From assembly GCA_934320645.1 (NCBI GenBank), contig CAKRFP010000021.1, positions 1 to 46,866 of the forward strand: a stretch of DNA of 46,866 nt, given 5' to 3'. A program made the position numbers and the translations under genes. Positions 40,953 to 46,866 of this stretch are shown piece by piece (positions within the stretch are counted from its first letter, which is position 1; each line of letters starts with the position of its first letter). A model generated the notes under the pieces. The model worked only from the letters and a program-made list of their open reading frames with translations, had not been told where the DNA came from and made no database searches. The DNA is from an uncultured Bariatricus sp. (GTDB lineage: Bacteria; Bacillota; Clostridia; Lachnospirales; Lachnospiraceae).

Positions 40953-41783
40953 TTAGTGTTTCATAAAGACATCTTCCTGTGATTCGTTTAAGACTTTCTT
41001 TAAAAATTCATCTGTTTTCTTTCTGGCTTTCAAGCTTCTGACACTAAGTTCCGGCATTGGCACTGGTATAGAATGTCCTAAAATCCTATTTAATGTCCTA
41101 TCATCACCGGGTAAATCTTCCATTTTGTAATTGCTTGTGTAAATGGTTGAAAGCATATTTTTATCCCTGTAATCAACAAGCCTGAATATAGATGTTCTGA
41201 TCCAATCCTTTTCCGCTGCTTCCGCACCGATATCATCCAGAATTAGTAATCCGCAGTCCAAAATAGACCGTGCAACTTCTCTGTCTGCCTCATTTTTACT
41301 CTTAATCAACTCAATATATTCTGTGACGCTCACAAATTTTACTGATATATCACGACACGCTAAAATCTCGTTTGCAATACAACAAGCCAATAACGTTTTG
41401 CCGCTTCCCTTTGTTTCTGAAAAAATATATAAGCCTCGTCCTTGTCTTCGGAAATCATCAAATTGTGTCACGAATGCATTCGCAACCCTTTTTTGTGGTG
41501 CTGTGTCTTCAAGGTAAACCGTCCAATCAAAATCCCTCGCACGTTTATAAACATATTCTGGAGGCATAAGACTGAGGCTTTTCCTACGCTCCACATGCTC
41601 AGCCAACATTGTTCCATCTGGATACCAAAAATCTTGAGTAATTCCGTATCCTTCCACGCTATACGACTCAATAACTCCTTTCGCGTCCTTTCCATCCACC
41701 ATAAAAATCTTATCAATCACTCCTTCAAGACATAAATTCCCGATATAAATCTGCTGCCGGTCGCCTATATTCCTCTGTCTCAT
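40953..41783 (-). CDS. DnaC/IstB-like helicase loader ATPase
   Basis: A 276-residue AAA+ protein. The N-terminal half is divergent; the ATPase part has Walker A SETKGSGKTLLACCIA, Walker B GLLILDDIGAE, sensor-1 STIYTSNYKMEDL and a sensor-2 Arg region RTLNRILGHSIPVPM. It would load the host DnaB helicase onto the element origin. I chose the ATG at 41783 because AAGGAG lies eight bases upstream; starting at 41801 would add six residues. The gene overlaps the replication initiator gene, a normal clostridial phage arrangement. Confidence 0.85.
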   Translation of the reverse strand: MRQRNIGDRQQIYIGNLCLEGVIDKIFMVDGKDAKGVIESYSVEGYGITQDFWYPDGTMLAEHVERRKSLSLMPPEYVYKRARDFDWTVYLEDTAPQKRVANAFVTQFDDFRRQGRGLYIFSETKGSGKTLLACCIANEILACRDISVKFVSVTEYIELIKSKNEADREVARSILDCGLLILDDIGAEAAEKDWIRTSIFRLVDYRDKNMLSTIYTSNYKMEDLPGDDRTLNRILGHSIPVPMPELSVRSLKARKKTDEFLKKVLNESQEDVFMKH

Positions 41784-42540
41784 CCGCATCACTCCTTCCA
41801 TCCAAATAATCTACAAACGGGGTATTAGCACCTAAAAATGTTGATCCCAATTTTATGTACCTTTCGTCAGTTTTCCTCTTTCTGCATTCTTCTGCATACT
41901 TGTTGGCAGCAATTAACAATTCATCTCCGGAAAATCCGTCATTAAGACGTGCATTGTAGCATCGATATGCCTTTGCTTTTTCTTTCTTACGTGGGTATGT
42001 ACTCCAAAATGATTCAAAATTTGCATCATAAACACGCTTTTGCATCCCATGATGCACACAAGAGTTTATATCTTCTTTTTCTATATCTATATCTTTATCT
42101 AGGCAACTAACATTAGCCTTACCGTTAGTTTTACAGTTAGACTCATCAATTATTTTCTTTTGTTTCTCCCTGTAATTCCGCATATATTCTCGCTGATATT
42201 CTCGTCTTTTTTCAAGCTGATCTAATGTTTGATGCTTTCCCCAGTTTGGAATGGTGACTGCCCCATCTATCATGCGAATCATTCCGAATTGTTCAAAAGT
42301 ATCCAGAGCGAGCTTGACCGTTGCTTCCTTTCGCCTAAAAATTGTCGCAAGCATGGAATCCGTATATGCGATAGAATCGTTCAGCATAAAAACACCTGAG
42401 TTATTCATCTTTCCTGCAAGGCAAAGTAATTTAAACCAAATGACAATGATCGAGTCGCATTCCGGTAGACTCTCGATTAGCAGGATTTTTTCATCATCAA
42501 AAATGTCAGTTGTAATCTTGATCCACTTCACATCACTCAT
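41725..42540 (-). CDS. Phage replisome organiser (DnaD-like) protein
   Basis: A 271-residue protein. The N-terminus MSDVKWIKITTDIFDDEKIL and IVIWFKLLCLAGKMNNSGVF identify the phage replisome-organiser N-terminal winged-helix domain; a basic linker with REYMRNYREKQKK and a DnaD-like C-terminus (FWSTYPRKKEKAKAYRCYNA) follow. It would bind the element origin and recruit the DnaC-like protein. AAGGAG precedes the ATG at 42540. Any origin iterons probably lie inside this gene. Confidence 0.82.
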   Translation of the reverse strand: MSDVKWIKITTDIFDDEKILLIESLPECDSIIVIWFKLLCLAGKMNNSGVFMLNDSIAYTDSMLATIFRRKEATVKLALDTFEQFGMIRMIDGAVTIPNWGKHQTLDQLEKRREYQREYMRNYREKQKKIIDESNCKTNGKANVSCLDKDIDIEKEDINSCVHHGMQKRVYDANFESFWSTYPRKKEKAKAYRCYNARLNDGFSGDELLIAANKYAEECRKRKTDERYIKLGSTFLGANTPFVDYLDGRSDADETEEYRRPAADLYREFMS

Positions 42541-42907
42541 CTTCAACAACTCCTTCTATTGACTGCTGCCCTTCTGGCGTCCTAAGTGCTTTCTTTGCAC
42601 CTTTAGCCGCTTTCAGCGTATTCCATGCCCTTGCGTCCATAGTTTTTATAAACTCTTGTATTTCCTGCCGGTTTTTCGGCTTCCAGTATCCACGCCCTGA
42701 TCCTGAACAAATAATGGCTCCGCGTTCACGTTCCAACGCAATTCTTTGTCGCAACTCACGTGATGATCCGCATCCACTTATCCGCATCAACTCCTGCGTA
42801 GTGATTGCATTTTCCTTGCCAATTGGCAGCAGTGGATCAATAATGAAGTCAGTCTTGCCGGACTCTTCATTTGTGCATATTCGGTTATTTCTGTTTTGTT
42901 TTCGCAT
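42533..42907 (-). CDS. Hypothetical winged-helix-like element protein
   Basis: A 124-residue protein starting MRKQNRNNRICTNEESGKTD. The middle ITTQELMRISGCGSSRELRQ then RGAIICSGSGRGYWKP looks like a small winged helix used by phage replication or regulatory proteins. It overlaps both neighbours (one base at its start, eight at its end), so it is part of the replication operon. Confidence 0.6.
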   Translation of the reverse strand: MRKQNRNNRICTNEESGKTDFIIDPLLPIGKENAITTQELMRISGCGSSRELRQRIALERERGAIICSGSGRGYWKPKNRQEIQEFIKTMDARAWNTLKAAKGAKKALRTPEGQQSIEGVVEDE

Positions 42908-43110
42908 TATTTTACCCCCGTCAATGAATCAAAATACAGATCCGCTTTTCTCGTATCATATAAGGCACGCTTACCCACTTTCATGACACATCCAATCTCT
43001 TTACCCAATTTCATGGCACTACCTCTTCCAAGTCCTGTATAATTCATAAACTCTTCAAGGCACAAAAATCTTGGATGCACTTCTGCTTCAATTTTTGTTC
43101 TCTTATACAT
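42907..43110 (-). CDS. Excisionase-like/DUF6462-like DNA-binding protein
   Basis: A 67-residue protein starting MYKRTKIEAEVHPRFLCLEE. It has a MerR/Xis-like helix-turn-helix: FMNYTGLGRGSAMKLGKEIG and VGKRALYDTRKADLYFDSL. This architecture is shared by excisionases and by DUF6462 proteins of Firmicutes elements. It is the first gene of the leftward early operon, facing the repressor, a location expected for an excision or early regulator. AAAGGGAGG precedes the ATG. Confidence 0.65.
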   Translation of the reverse strand: MYKRTKIEAEVHPRFLCLEEFMNYTGLGRGSAMKLGKEIGCVMKVGKRALYDTRKADLYFDSLTGVK

Positions 43111-43151
43111 TGATATCGCCTCCCTTTCTGTTCGTCTAAATTCATTATAGT

Positions 43152-43180
43152 TTGTCTTGCGCTATATAATCAAATATTAT
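43152..43180 (+). promoter_or_regulatory. Repressor promoter in the early switch region
   Basis: Plus-strand -35 TTGTCT (43152-43157), 17-base spacer, -10 TATTAT (43175-43180). On the minus strand a perfect TATAAT (43149-43144) for the early operon lies beside it, so the 120-bp gap 43111-43230 is the genetic switch. The very AT-rich stretch 43163-43190 probably holds the operators; I could not define a clean repeat. Confidence 0.5.
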
Positions 43181-43230
43181 ATAATTATATCAGAAAATAA
43201 CATTTTATATTTAAAGGGGATACAGAAATA

Positions 43231-44022
43231 ATGAAAAGTGATATTAACGCAGCAAAAAGTTATGACGGTATAACTGATTATGATATTTCAACGTTGATAG
43301 AGAATATACAGCGAATAATGAAAGAAAGAAATATAACGCAAGAAGAACTTGCTGCAGCAGCAGGAATAGCACAGCCAAGAATTTCTAAAATTTTCAAGAG
43401 GGAAGGGTCGAACTGTTTCACCATTCAACAGCTTGTTGCTATTGCAAGTTATTTTCATGTTTCAGTTGATTCTCTTTTAGGCATAAAAACAAATAATCCG
43501 CCAGAAGAAGAAAAAGAAATTACTCTTTCTGATGTGTGTGTCAAATTGTTTGAATTAGACGATCTGGCTTCTATTTCCTTTGGAGAATGTAGAAATGGCG
43601 AAATTATACCTTCACAGACAGCACCGGGAGAATGGGAAGAAGCTTATGGACCATGTATTTATTTTAAGAATGATTCAATCAGCAATTTTATTTCAGAATG
43701 GATTGAAATGAAAGAAATAAATGTTAAAAATAAAGCTTTAAAAACAAATCTGTATACTACATGGAAAAATGGAAGTATTGTTGAGAATAAAGACAAGTAT
43801 AAAAGTACAAAATTTCAAGATATACATTCGTATCAGATAGAACTTGCAAAAGAAGTTATAGCCGGAAACGGAGCCCCCTTTAACTTTATTCCTTTTACAA
43901 AAAAAGAGAGAGAACTATTTGAAAAATATATGGACTCAGGTTCTTATATCTTAGATTTTTTTGATAGCAATGAACAACATATTCTCGAAGAATACTTATC
44001 CTTATCAAAAACTCAAGCATAA
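43231..44022 (+). CDS. XRE-family phage repressor
   Basis: A 263-residue protein. Residues about 25-85 are a Cro/CI helix-turn-helix: RNITQEELAAAAGIAQPRIS then FHVSVDSLLGI. The rest (about 90-263) has no peptidase signature (no Ser-Lys LexA pair seen) and no family I recognise. It would maintain the integrated state by repressing the divergent early operon. AAAGGGG precedes the ATG. Confidence 0.8.
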   Translation: MKSDINAAKSYDGITDYDISTLIENIQRIMKERNITQEELAAAAGIAQPRISKIFKREGSNCFTIQQLVAIASYFHVSVDSLLGIKTNNPPEEEKEITLSDVCVKLFELDDLASISFGECRNGEIIPSQTAPGEWEEAYGPCIYFKNDSISNFISEWIEMKEINVKNKALKTNLYTTWKNGSIVENKDKYKSTKFQDIHSYQIELAKEVIAGNGAPFNFIPFTKKERELFEKYMDSGSYILDFFDSNEQHILEEYLSLSKTQA

Positions 44023-44031
44023 CAATAAAAA

Positions 44032-44433
44032 TTGACTAAACATTTATTAAAAAATTTCCACTATAAGCCATTAGAAAATTATTACGAAACAAAATATGTA
44101 TCAAGATTGATTTCGGATCTTTTATACACAATTATGGCTGATGCATTAAAAGATTCTTATCAACTTCGCCCTATAGCGGATCACGAAGTTGATGAGCTGT
44201 TGACAGAAATTGATAATTGCATTCAGCATGTGGAACAGTTAATTTCACCAATATCACTTGAACTGGATAAATTTCCGAATTATGACGACATACTTATTGA
44301 ATTGGAACAATTAAGAAAATTATTAGAAAATACACCTTTTACAGATTATAATACTGGAAAAGCAGATGGATTTAGAGATGCTATTATGCAGATTGCTACT
44401 GGTCAAATGAAAGATATAACATTAGGTGAATAG
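44032..44433 (+). CDS. Hypothetical lysogeny-side protein, 133 residues
   Basis: A 133-residue acidic helical protein, reading from a TTG at 44032, nine bases after the repressor stop. No clear ribosome site precedes it; the alternative ATG at 44134 also lacks one, so the start is uncertain and translation may be coupled to the repressor. AT-rich codon use matches the repressor, unlike the leftward genes. Position next to the repressor is where immunity or superinfection-exclusion genes are often found. No family recognised. Confidence 0.5.
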   Translation: MTKHLLKNFHYKPLENYYETKYVSRLISDLLYTIMADALKDSYQLRPIADHEVDELLTEIDNCIQHVEQLISPISLELDKFPNYDDILIELEQLRKLLENTPFTDYNTGKADGFRDAIMQIATGQMKDITLGE

Positions 44434-44480
44434 TAAATACTTTAAGGATATTTAAGACTAACCCAAAGGGGGAATACATT

Positions 44481-45305
44481 TTGACACCAATAGAATATTA
44501 TCTGATCCGGTCTTTGATGTACCGGAAATATGAGAAGAAACGCAGAAAGCTGCAGAAAAAGCGGTACAAGAAAGCCAAACGGCAGTATAACCGGGAACGT
44601 AGCCGGGAGCTTAACGCTGAATTTGACGAATGGACGCGGAGAAAATGGAAAGAGCATAAAGAGAAAAAAGAAGAAAAGCGGAGCAGAGAGGTTACTGACT
44701 ACGGATATGATCTGCCATCTTCTTATGAATATGTAAGCACAGACGAACCAGAAACATCCTCAACAAGCTCGTTCCGGTTCTTTTCTGATGACTTCGCTAC
44801 ATACATTTTGAATCATTGGGACAAGGATTTTAATATTATTCGTTTTCTCTTTCCAATTGTTTCCGTTATAATGCTTGTCATTTTTGTGCCTATTTCCCGT
44901 TTTGCAGAGTTGGACGGCATAAGGGTAACAACTGGTGCATGGCTTATTTACGATTTGCTATTTTTCGTCTTATGGATAATACCGTTTGACATAATTGTCT
45001 TTATTGTCAAAAAGCTTTCTGTCTTATATGTAAAATCCCACTATCTTGAATTTGAAGAGGAAACTGACGAAGAAATAGAACAAGATATTGCAGATGATCC
45101 CGAAACTCATAATGATAATATACCTTATGCAGATAAAAGCGACTTTGAAGACAATACCATATACACAGAGGAAAGAAAACCTATTCCTAAGATCATTCCC
45201 AAAAAGAAAAAAGCTCCTTTTAACGTAGAAGCTTTTGCAAAAGAGTGTAACGCTTATGTGGTAAAGCAAGAGCGTCAGGAAGAACAAGAAAATCTACAGC
45301 ATTGA
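44481..45305 (+). CDS. Hypothetical two-helix membrane protein, 274 residues
   Basis: A 274-residue protein from a TTG start with a strong AAAGGGGG site. The N-terminal 80 residues are extremely basic (KKRRKLQKKRYKKAKRQYNR). Two membrane helices follow (about 115-135, FLFPIVSVIMLVIFVPI, and about 150-175), then an acidic linker (EEETDEEIEQDIADD) and a basic tail. Cytosolic nucleic-acid-like binding at both ends plus a membrane hairpin would suit an exclusion or abortive-infection protein, but this is inference. A terminator follows. Confidence 0.55.
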   Translation: MTPIEYYLIRSLMYRKYEKKRRKLQKKRYKKAKRQYNRERSRELNAEFDEWTRRKWKEHKEKKEEKRSREVTDYGYDLPSSYEYVSTDEPETSSTSSFRFFSDDFATYILNHWDKDFNIIRFLFPIVSVIMLVIFVPISRFAELDGIRVTTGAWLIYDLLFFVLWIIPFDIIVFIVKKLSVLYVKSHYLEFEEETDEEIEQDIADDPETHNDNIPYADKSDFEDNTIYTEERKPIPKIIPKKKKAPFNVEAFAKECNAYVVKQERQEEQENLQH

Positions 45306-45438
45306 TATATCTTTTCACAAAATGAGAGTGATCCAGTGTTTGACCAACCATTACCTTATATGATAAAATTTACTGCAAGTAACCAATCACCAACTGCCAG
45401 AATAATCATTAGAATTATATATGACATCTGACAGGAGT

Positions 45439-45474
45439 AAAGACGGATAGAATATGATCTACCCGTCTTTTTTA
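45439..45474 (+). terminator. Terminator of the repressor operon
   Basis: AAAGACGG (45439-45446) pairs with CCGTCTTT (45463-45470), with an inner ATAG/CTAC near-pair, followed by TTTATT. The rest of 45306-45590 shows no gene. Confidence 0.85.
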
Positions 45475-45591
45475 TTGCTATTGCTTTGATAAAGCATGTT
45501 TTATTCCAGTATCAATAGGTGTAGGTTTGTCTAATTTCTGTAGCTGATATGCATTGATTTTGCTCCATGTTTGTTATACTGAACCTTTAAT

Positions 45592-45812
45592 TTATTTCTG
45601 CCTTATGGCTATATATTCAGATATGACTGGTTTCAACAAGTTTTCGATCGCAATCCTATTAGCTACCTTTACGCTATACCCGATTTTTCTTGCAGCTTCA
45701 GAAGCATTTCCGCTATATATTCGGATATTTCTAGTTTTTTCAAGTTCTCAGAGCCTATTCTGCCAACTGGATTCTTATTATATCCGATTCTTTTGTTGCT
45801 TCTGTTTTTCTC
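45592..45812 (-). pseudogene. Decayed terminase small-subunit fragments
   Basis: Two overlapping minus-strand reading frames each translate to a terminase small-subunit-like helix-turn-helix, and neither has a proper start. Frame one (45812-45669) reads NKRIGYNKNPVGRIGSENLK and then KLEISEYIAEML. Frame two (45747-45592) reads GNASEAARKIGYSVKVANRI and then AIENLLKPVISEYIA. These match the usual GNATQAAIRAGYSKKTA..IxxENLxKPxIxEYI pattern of TerS. The two are similar to each other, suggesting a tandem duplication before decay. No intact TerS is present. Confidence 0.55.
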
Positions 45813-45844
45813 CTATATATCCTGAAATATGAAGTTTTTTGAGG

Positions 45845-46306
45845 TTATTCCATCAGCACAGCATTATCCTTTTTGAGTGATTCAATGGTCTTGTCAGCCA
45901 TCTTCAACGCCCTTGCAAAGATCTGTTCTGGTGTGTTCCATGCTTTCTCCAAGTCAATGAAATACTGTCGGATCTGTTTTCCCTCTGGTGATCTCTGAAT
46001 CATGCAAATCTGTTTTGCCATATCAATAGAAAGATCATATTCTGTTGACGGTCTACCGCCTGTACTTTCGGACATTTTTGTCCAAAAGTCTTTGAACTCT
46101 TCAAAGCCGTATTCGCACATTCGATCAATCCATTTTTTGAATGGCGTTTCAATGTGCAGCTTTTCATGTAACTCCCTAGCTGATACTGTTGGATTCTCTG
46201 ACTCATAGATTTTCGAAAAGCAGTCTGGCATATCGCTTTCAATAAACATATCCTCAAAATTGAGGACATCTTTTCTTATGTTTTCGATAGTTCTTAGCAC
46301 ATTCAT
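45845..46306 (-). CDS. AntA/AntB-type antirepressor, probably truncated
   Basis: A 153-residue protein. Residues about 35-125 match the AntA/AntB domain: TVSARELHEKLHIETPFKKW, GFEEFKDFW and GRPSTEYDLSIDMAKQICMI. It ends at LKKDNAVLME where full-length relatives usually go on to a second DNA-binding domain, so it is likely shortened. Antirepressors release prophage repressors. No strong ribosome site seen; a promoter is not obvious. Confidence 0.75.
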   Translation of the reverse strand: MNVLRTIENIRKDVLNFEDMFIESDMPDCFSKIYESENPTVSARELHEKLHIETPFKKWIDRMCEYGFEEFKDFWTKMSESTGGRPSTEYDLSIDMAKQICMIQRSPEGKQIRQYFIDLEKAWNTPEQIFARALKMADKTIESLKKDNAVLME

Positions 46307-46331
46307 AATGTATTTTCATACCAATCCAGAA

Positions 46332-46351
46332 AGTACCAAAAAAGTACCAAA
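46332..46351. repeat. Right arm-type integrase site
   Basis: The same AGTACCAAAAAAGTACCAAA as at 33455-33474, same orientation, about 106 bases inside attR. Nearby GATAATAAAC/GATAAAC repeats (46361-46380) may bind an accessory factor. Confidence 0.7.
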
Positions 46352-46381
46352 CTGCATAAACGATAATAAACAATGATAAAC

Positions 46382-46414
46382 AAAAAAAGCCTGAAAACAC
46401 GCTGTTTTCAAGGC
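46382..46414 (-). terminator. Terminator at the element's right end
   Basis: On the minus strand GCCTTGAAAACA pairs with TGTTTTCAGGC (one-base bulge) around loop GCG, followed by TTTTTTTG. It faces the chromosomal promoter beyond attR and should stop that transcript just after it crosses the aptamer copy. Confidence 0.9.
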
Positions 46415-46456
46415 TCTGTAAACGTAGATAACACTCTATAAACTTATTATAAAAGA

Positions 46457-46501
46457 AGTTTTGTTTTACGAGTGGAAGGTCACGAACACTCGACTCATTT
46501 T
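46457..46501. repeat. attR: right copy of 45-bp attachment core
   Basis: Identical to 33317-33361 over 45 bases. It too contains the complete preQ1 aptamer stem-loop and tail, but no queT follows; downstream is the element's terminator. Confidence 0.9.
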
Positions 46502-46677
46502 CGCGCAGCAATGAGTCTGGCGGCCATGCTTGCATGGACATCTGACGAATGCCGCGGAAGGCATATACTGTAAGTATATGACCTTACGCCGGGAATCGGC
46601 GGAACCCTTATAAGACCTTGGTTTTTTCGGGTTTGGTAACGGGTGATAGTATAGCATGGGACGGATGAAAAATCAAG
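46502..46677 (-). promoter_or_regulatory. Displaced queT promoter and long structured leader
   Basis: Minus-strand -35 TTGATT (46676-46671), 17 bases, -10 TATACT (46653-46648), then a leader homologous to 33362-33451 and a further 84 bases (46585-46502) absent from the left copy. Those 84 bases can form several hairpins: CATATAC/GTATATG, CCATGC/GCATGG, and GACTCATT/AATGAGTC reaching into the attachment core. Before integration this would have driven queT. Confidence 0.7.
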
Positions 46678-46678
46678 A

Positions 46679-46696
46679 TTTGTCCAAAATTTGTCC
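46679..46696. repeat. TTTGTCC tandem repeat, arm-like, in the right flank
   Basis: TTTGTCC at 46679-46685 and 46690-46696, separated by AAAA, directly upstream of the promoter box, the same relative place as the AGTACC pair at the left end of the element. May be arm sites of a different integrase. Confidence 0.4.
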
Positions 46697-46711
46697 AGCA
46701 GTGGCGAAAGC

Positions 46712-46730
46712 GTACCGGATTTTCCGGTAC
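46712..46730 (+). terminator. Plus-strand hairpin with T tract
   Basis: GTACCGGA-TTT-TCCGGTAC is a perfect eight-pair hairpin followed by ATTTTTACT on the plus strand. Confidence 0.5.
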
Positions 46731-46744
46731 ATTTTTACTACAGC

Positions 46745-46783
46745 GCAGGAGCCCAGATACCAATTCAGTATCCAGGCTCCTGC
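46745..46783. terminator. Hairpin downstream of tRNA-Gly
   Basis: GCAGGAGCC pairs with GGCTCCTGC (two outer blocks), extended by GATAC/GTATC. It ends the tRNA transcript on the minus strand or, with its TTTAAG side, acts on the plus strand; the T-tract is poor either way. Confidence 0.5.
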
Positions 46784-46800
46784 TTTAAGACATAACAAAA

Positions 46801-46866
46801 GCGGGTGATGGGAATCGAACCCACGTATCCAGCTTGGAAGGCTGGTGTTCTACCATTGAACTACAC
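46801..46866 (-). tRNA. tRNA-Gly (anticodon UCC), partial
   Basis: The minus strand reads GTGTAGTTCAATGGTAGAAC (D arm), CCAGCCTTCCAAGCTGG (anticodon arm, anticodon TCC), and GTGGGTTCGATTCCCATC (T arm), ending CACCCGC. The first four or so bases lie outside the window. CCA is not encoded. Confidence 0.95.

Noticed and set aside
45554..45832. A 92-residue plus-strand reading frame
   Set aside because: It is the complement of the decayed terminase small-subunit frames, has no ribosome site, and its composition is unlike its neighbours.
46801..46866. tRNA-Gly as the integration target
   Set aside because: No part of the tRNA is duplicated; the only long direct repeat linked to the integrase lies in the queT leader.

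Overview
The window looks like a chromosomal segment of a gut Lachnospiraceae bacterium (Firmicutes, Clostridia; possibly near Mediterraneibacter/Dorea). This rests on the partial 16S rRNA 5' end, strong AGGAGG ribosome sites, a low to moderate GC genome, a class III fructose bisphosphatase, split transketolase subunits, and two-component proteins typical of the group. The genus is an inference from memory of 16S signatures, not from a search.

Layout. 1-292 is the 5' end of a 16S rRNA gene (minus strand) behind two tandem promoters. 714-5677 holds membrane and envelope proteins: a CvpA-like protein, a DUF5711-like protein, a LysM protein, an HD hydrolase and a four-helix membrane protein. 5751-16507 is central carbon and DNA metabolism: transketolase subunits and transaldolase in one operon, a LacI regulator, the pfkA-dnaX-ybaB-recR operon, a SEC-C methionine aminopeptidase and the class III fructose bisphosphatase. 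16656-23793 holds a large surface protein with a C39-like domain, a methyltransferase and an OmpR/sensor-kinase pair. 24037-32613 is a galactose-type mglBAC transporter with a membrane-anchored sugar-binding protein, a YesM-like kinase and a YesN-like regulator, which together form a probable three-component sugar sensor. 32811-33299 is queT, a queuosine-precursor transporter gene.

The accessory part is an integrated element of about 13.1 kb between 33317 and 46501, bounded by a 45-bp perfect direct repeat. The repeat overlaps what reads as a preQ1-I riboswitch aptamer directly upstream of queT, so the integrase uses a riboswitch as its attachment site. The left end of the element carries its own diverged copy (about 90 % identical by eye) of the queT promoter and upstream leader. 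Integration therefore swaps one promoter-leader for another and keeps both the aptamer and queT expression plausible. The element encodes a tyrosine integrase, three overlapping small genes, a ribbon-helix-helix protein facing a three-copy operator array, a type I toxin/antisense-RNA locus, a tape-measure-like protein with a candidate tail chaperone, a DnaD-like/DnaC-like replication module, an XRE repressor, two unknown lysogeny-side proteins, decayed terminase small-subunit fragments and an AntA/AntB antirepressor fragment. No capsid, portal, large terminase or lysis genes are visible, so it is either a degraded prophage or a phage satellite. Beyond the right repeat lies the displaced chromosomal promoter-leader, possible traces of another element, and a tRNA-Gly(UCC) cut by the window edge.
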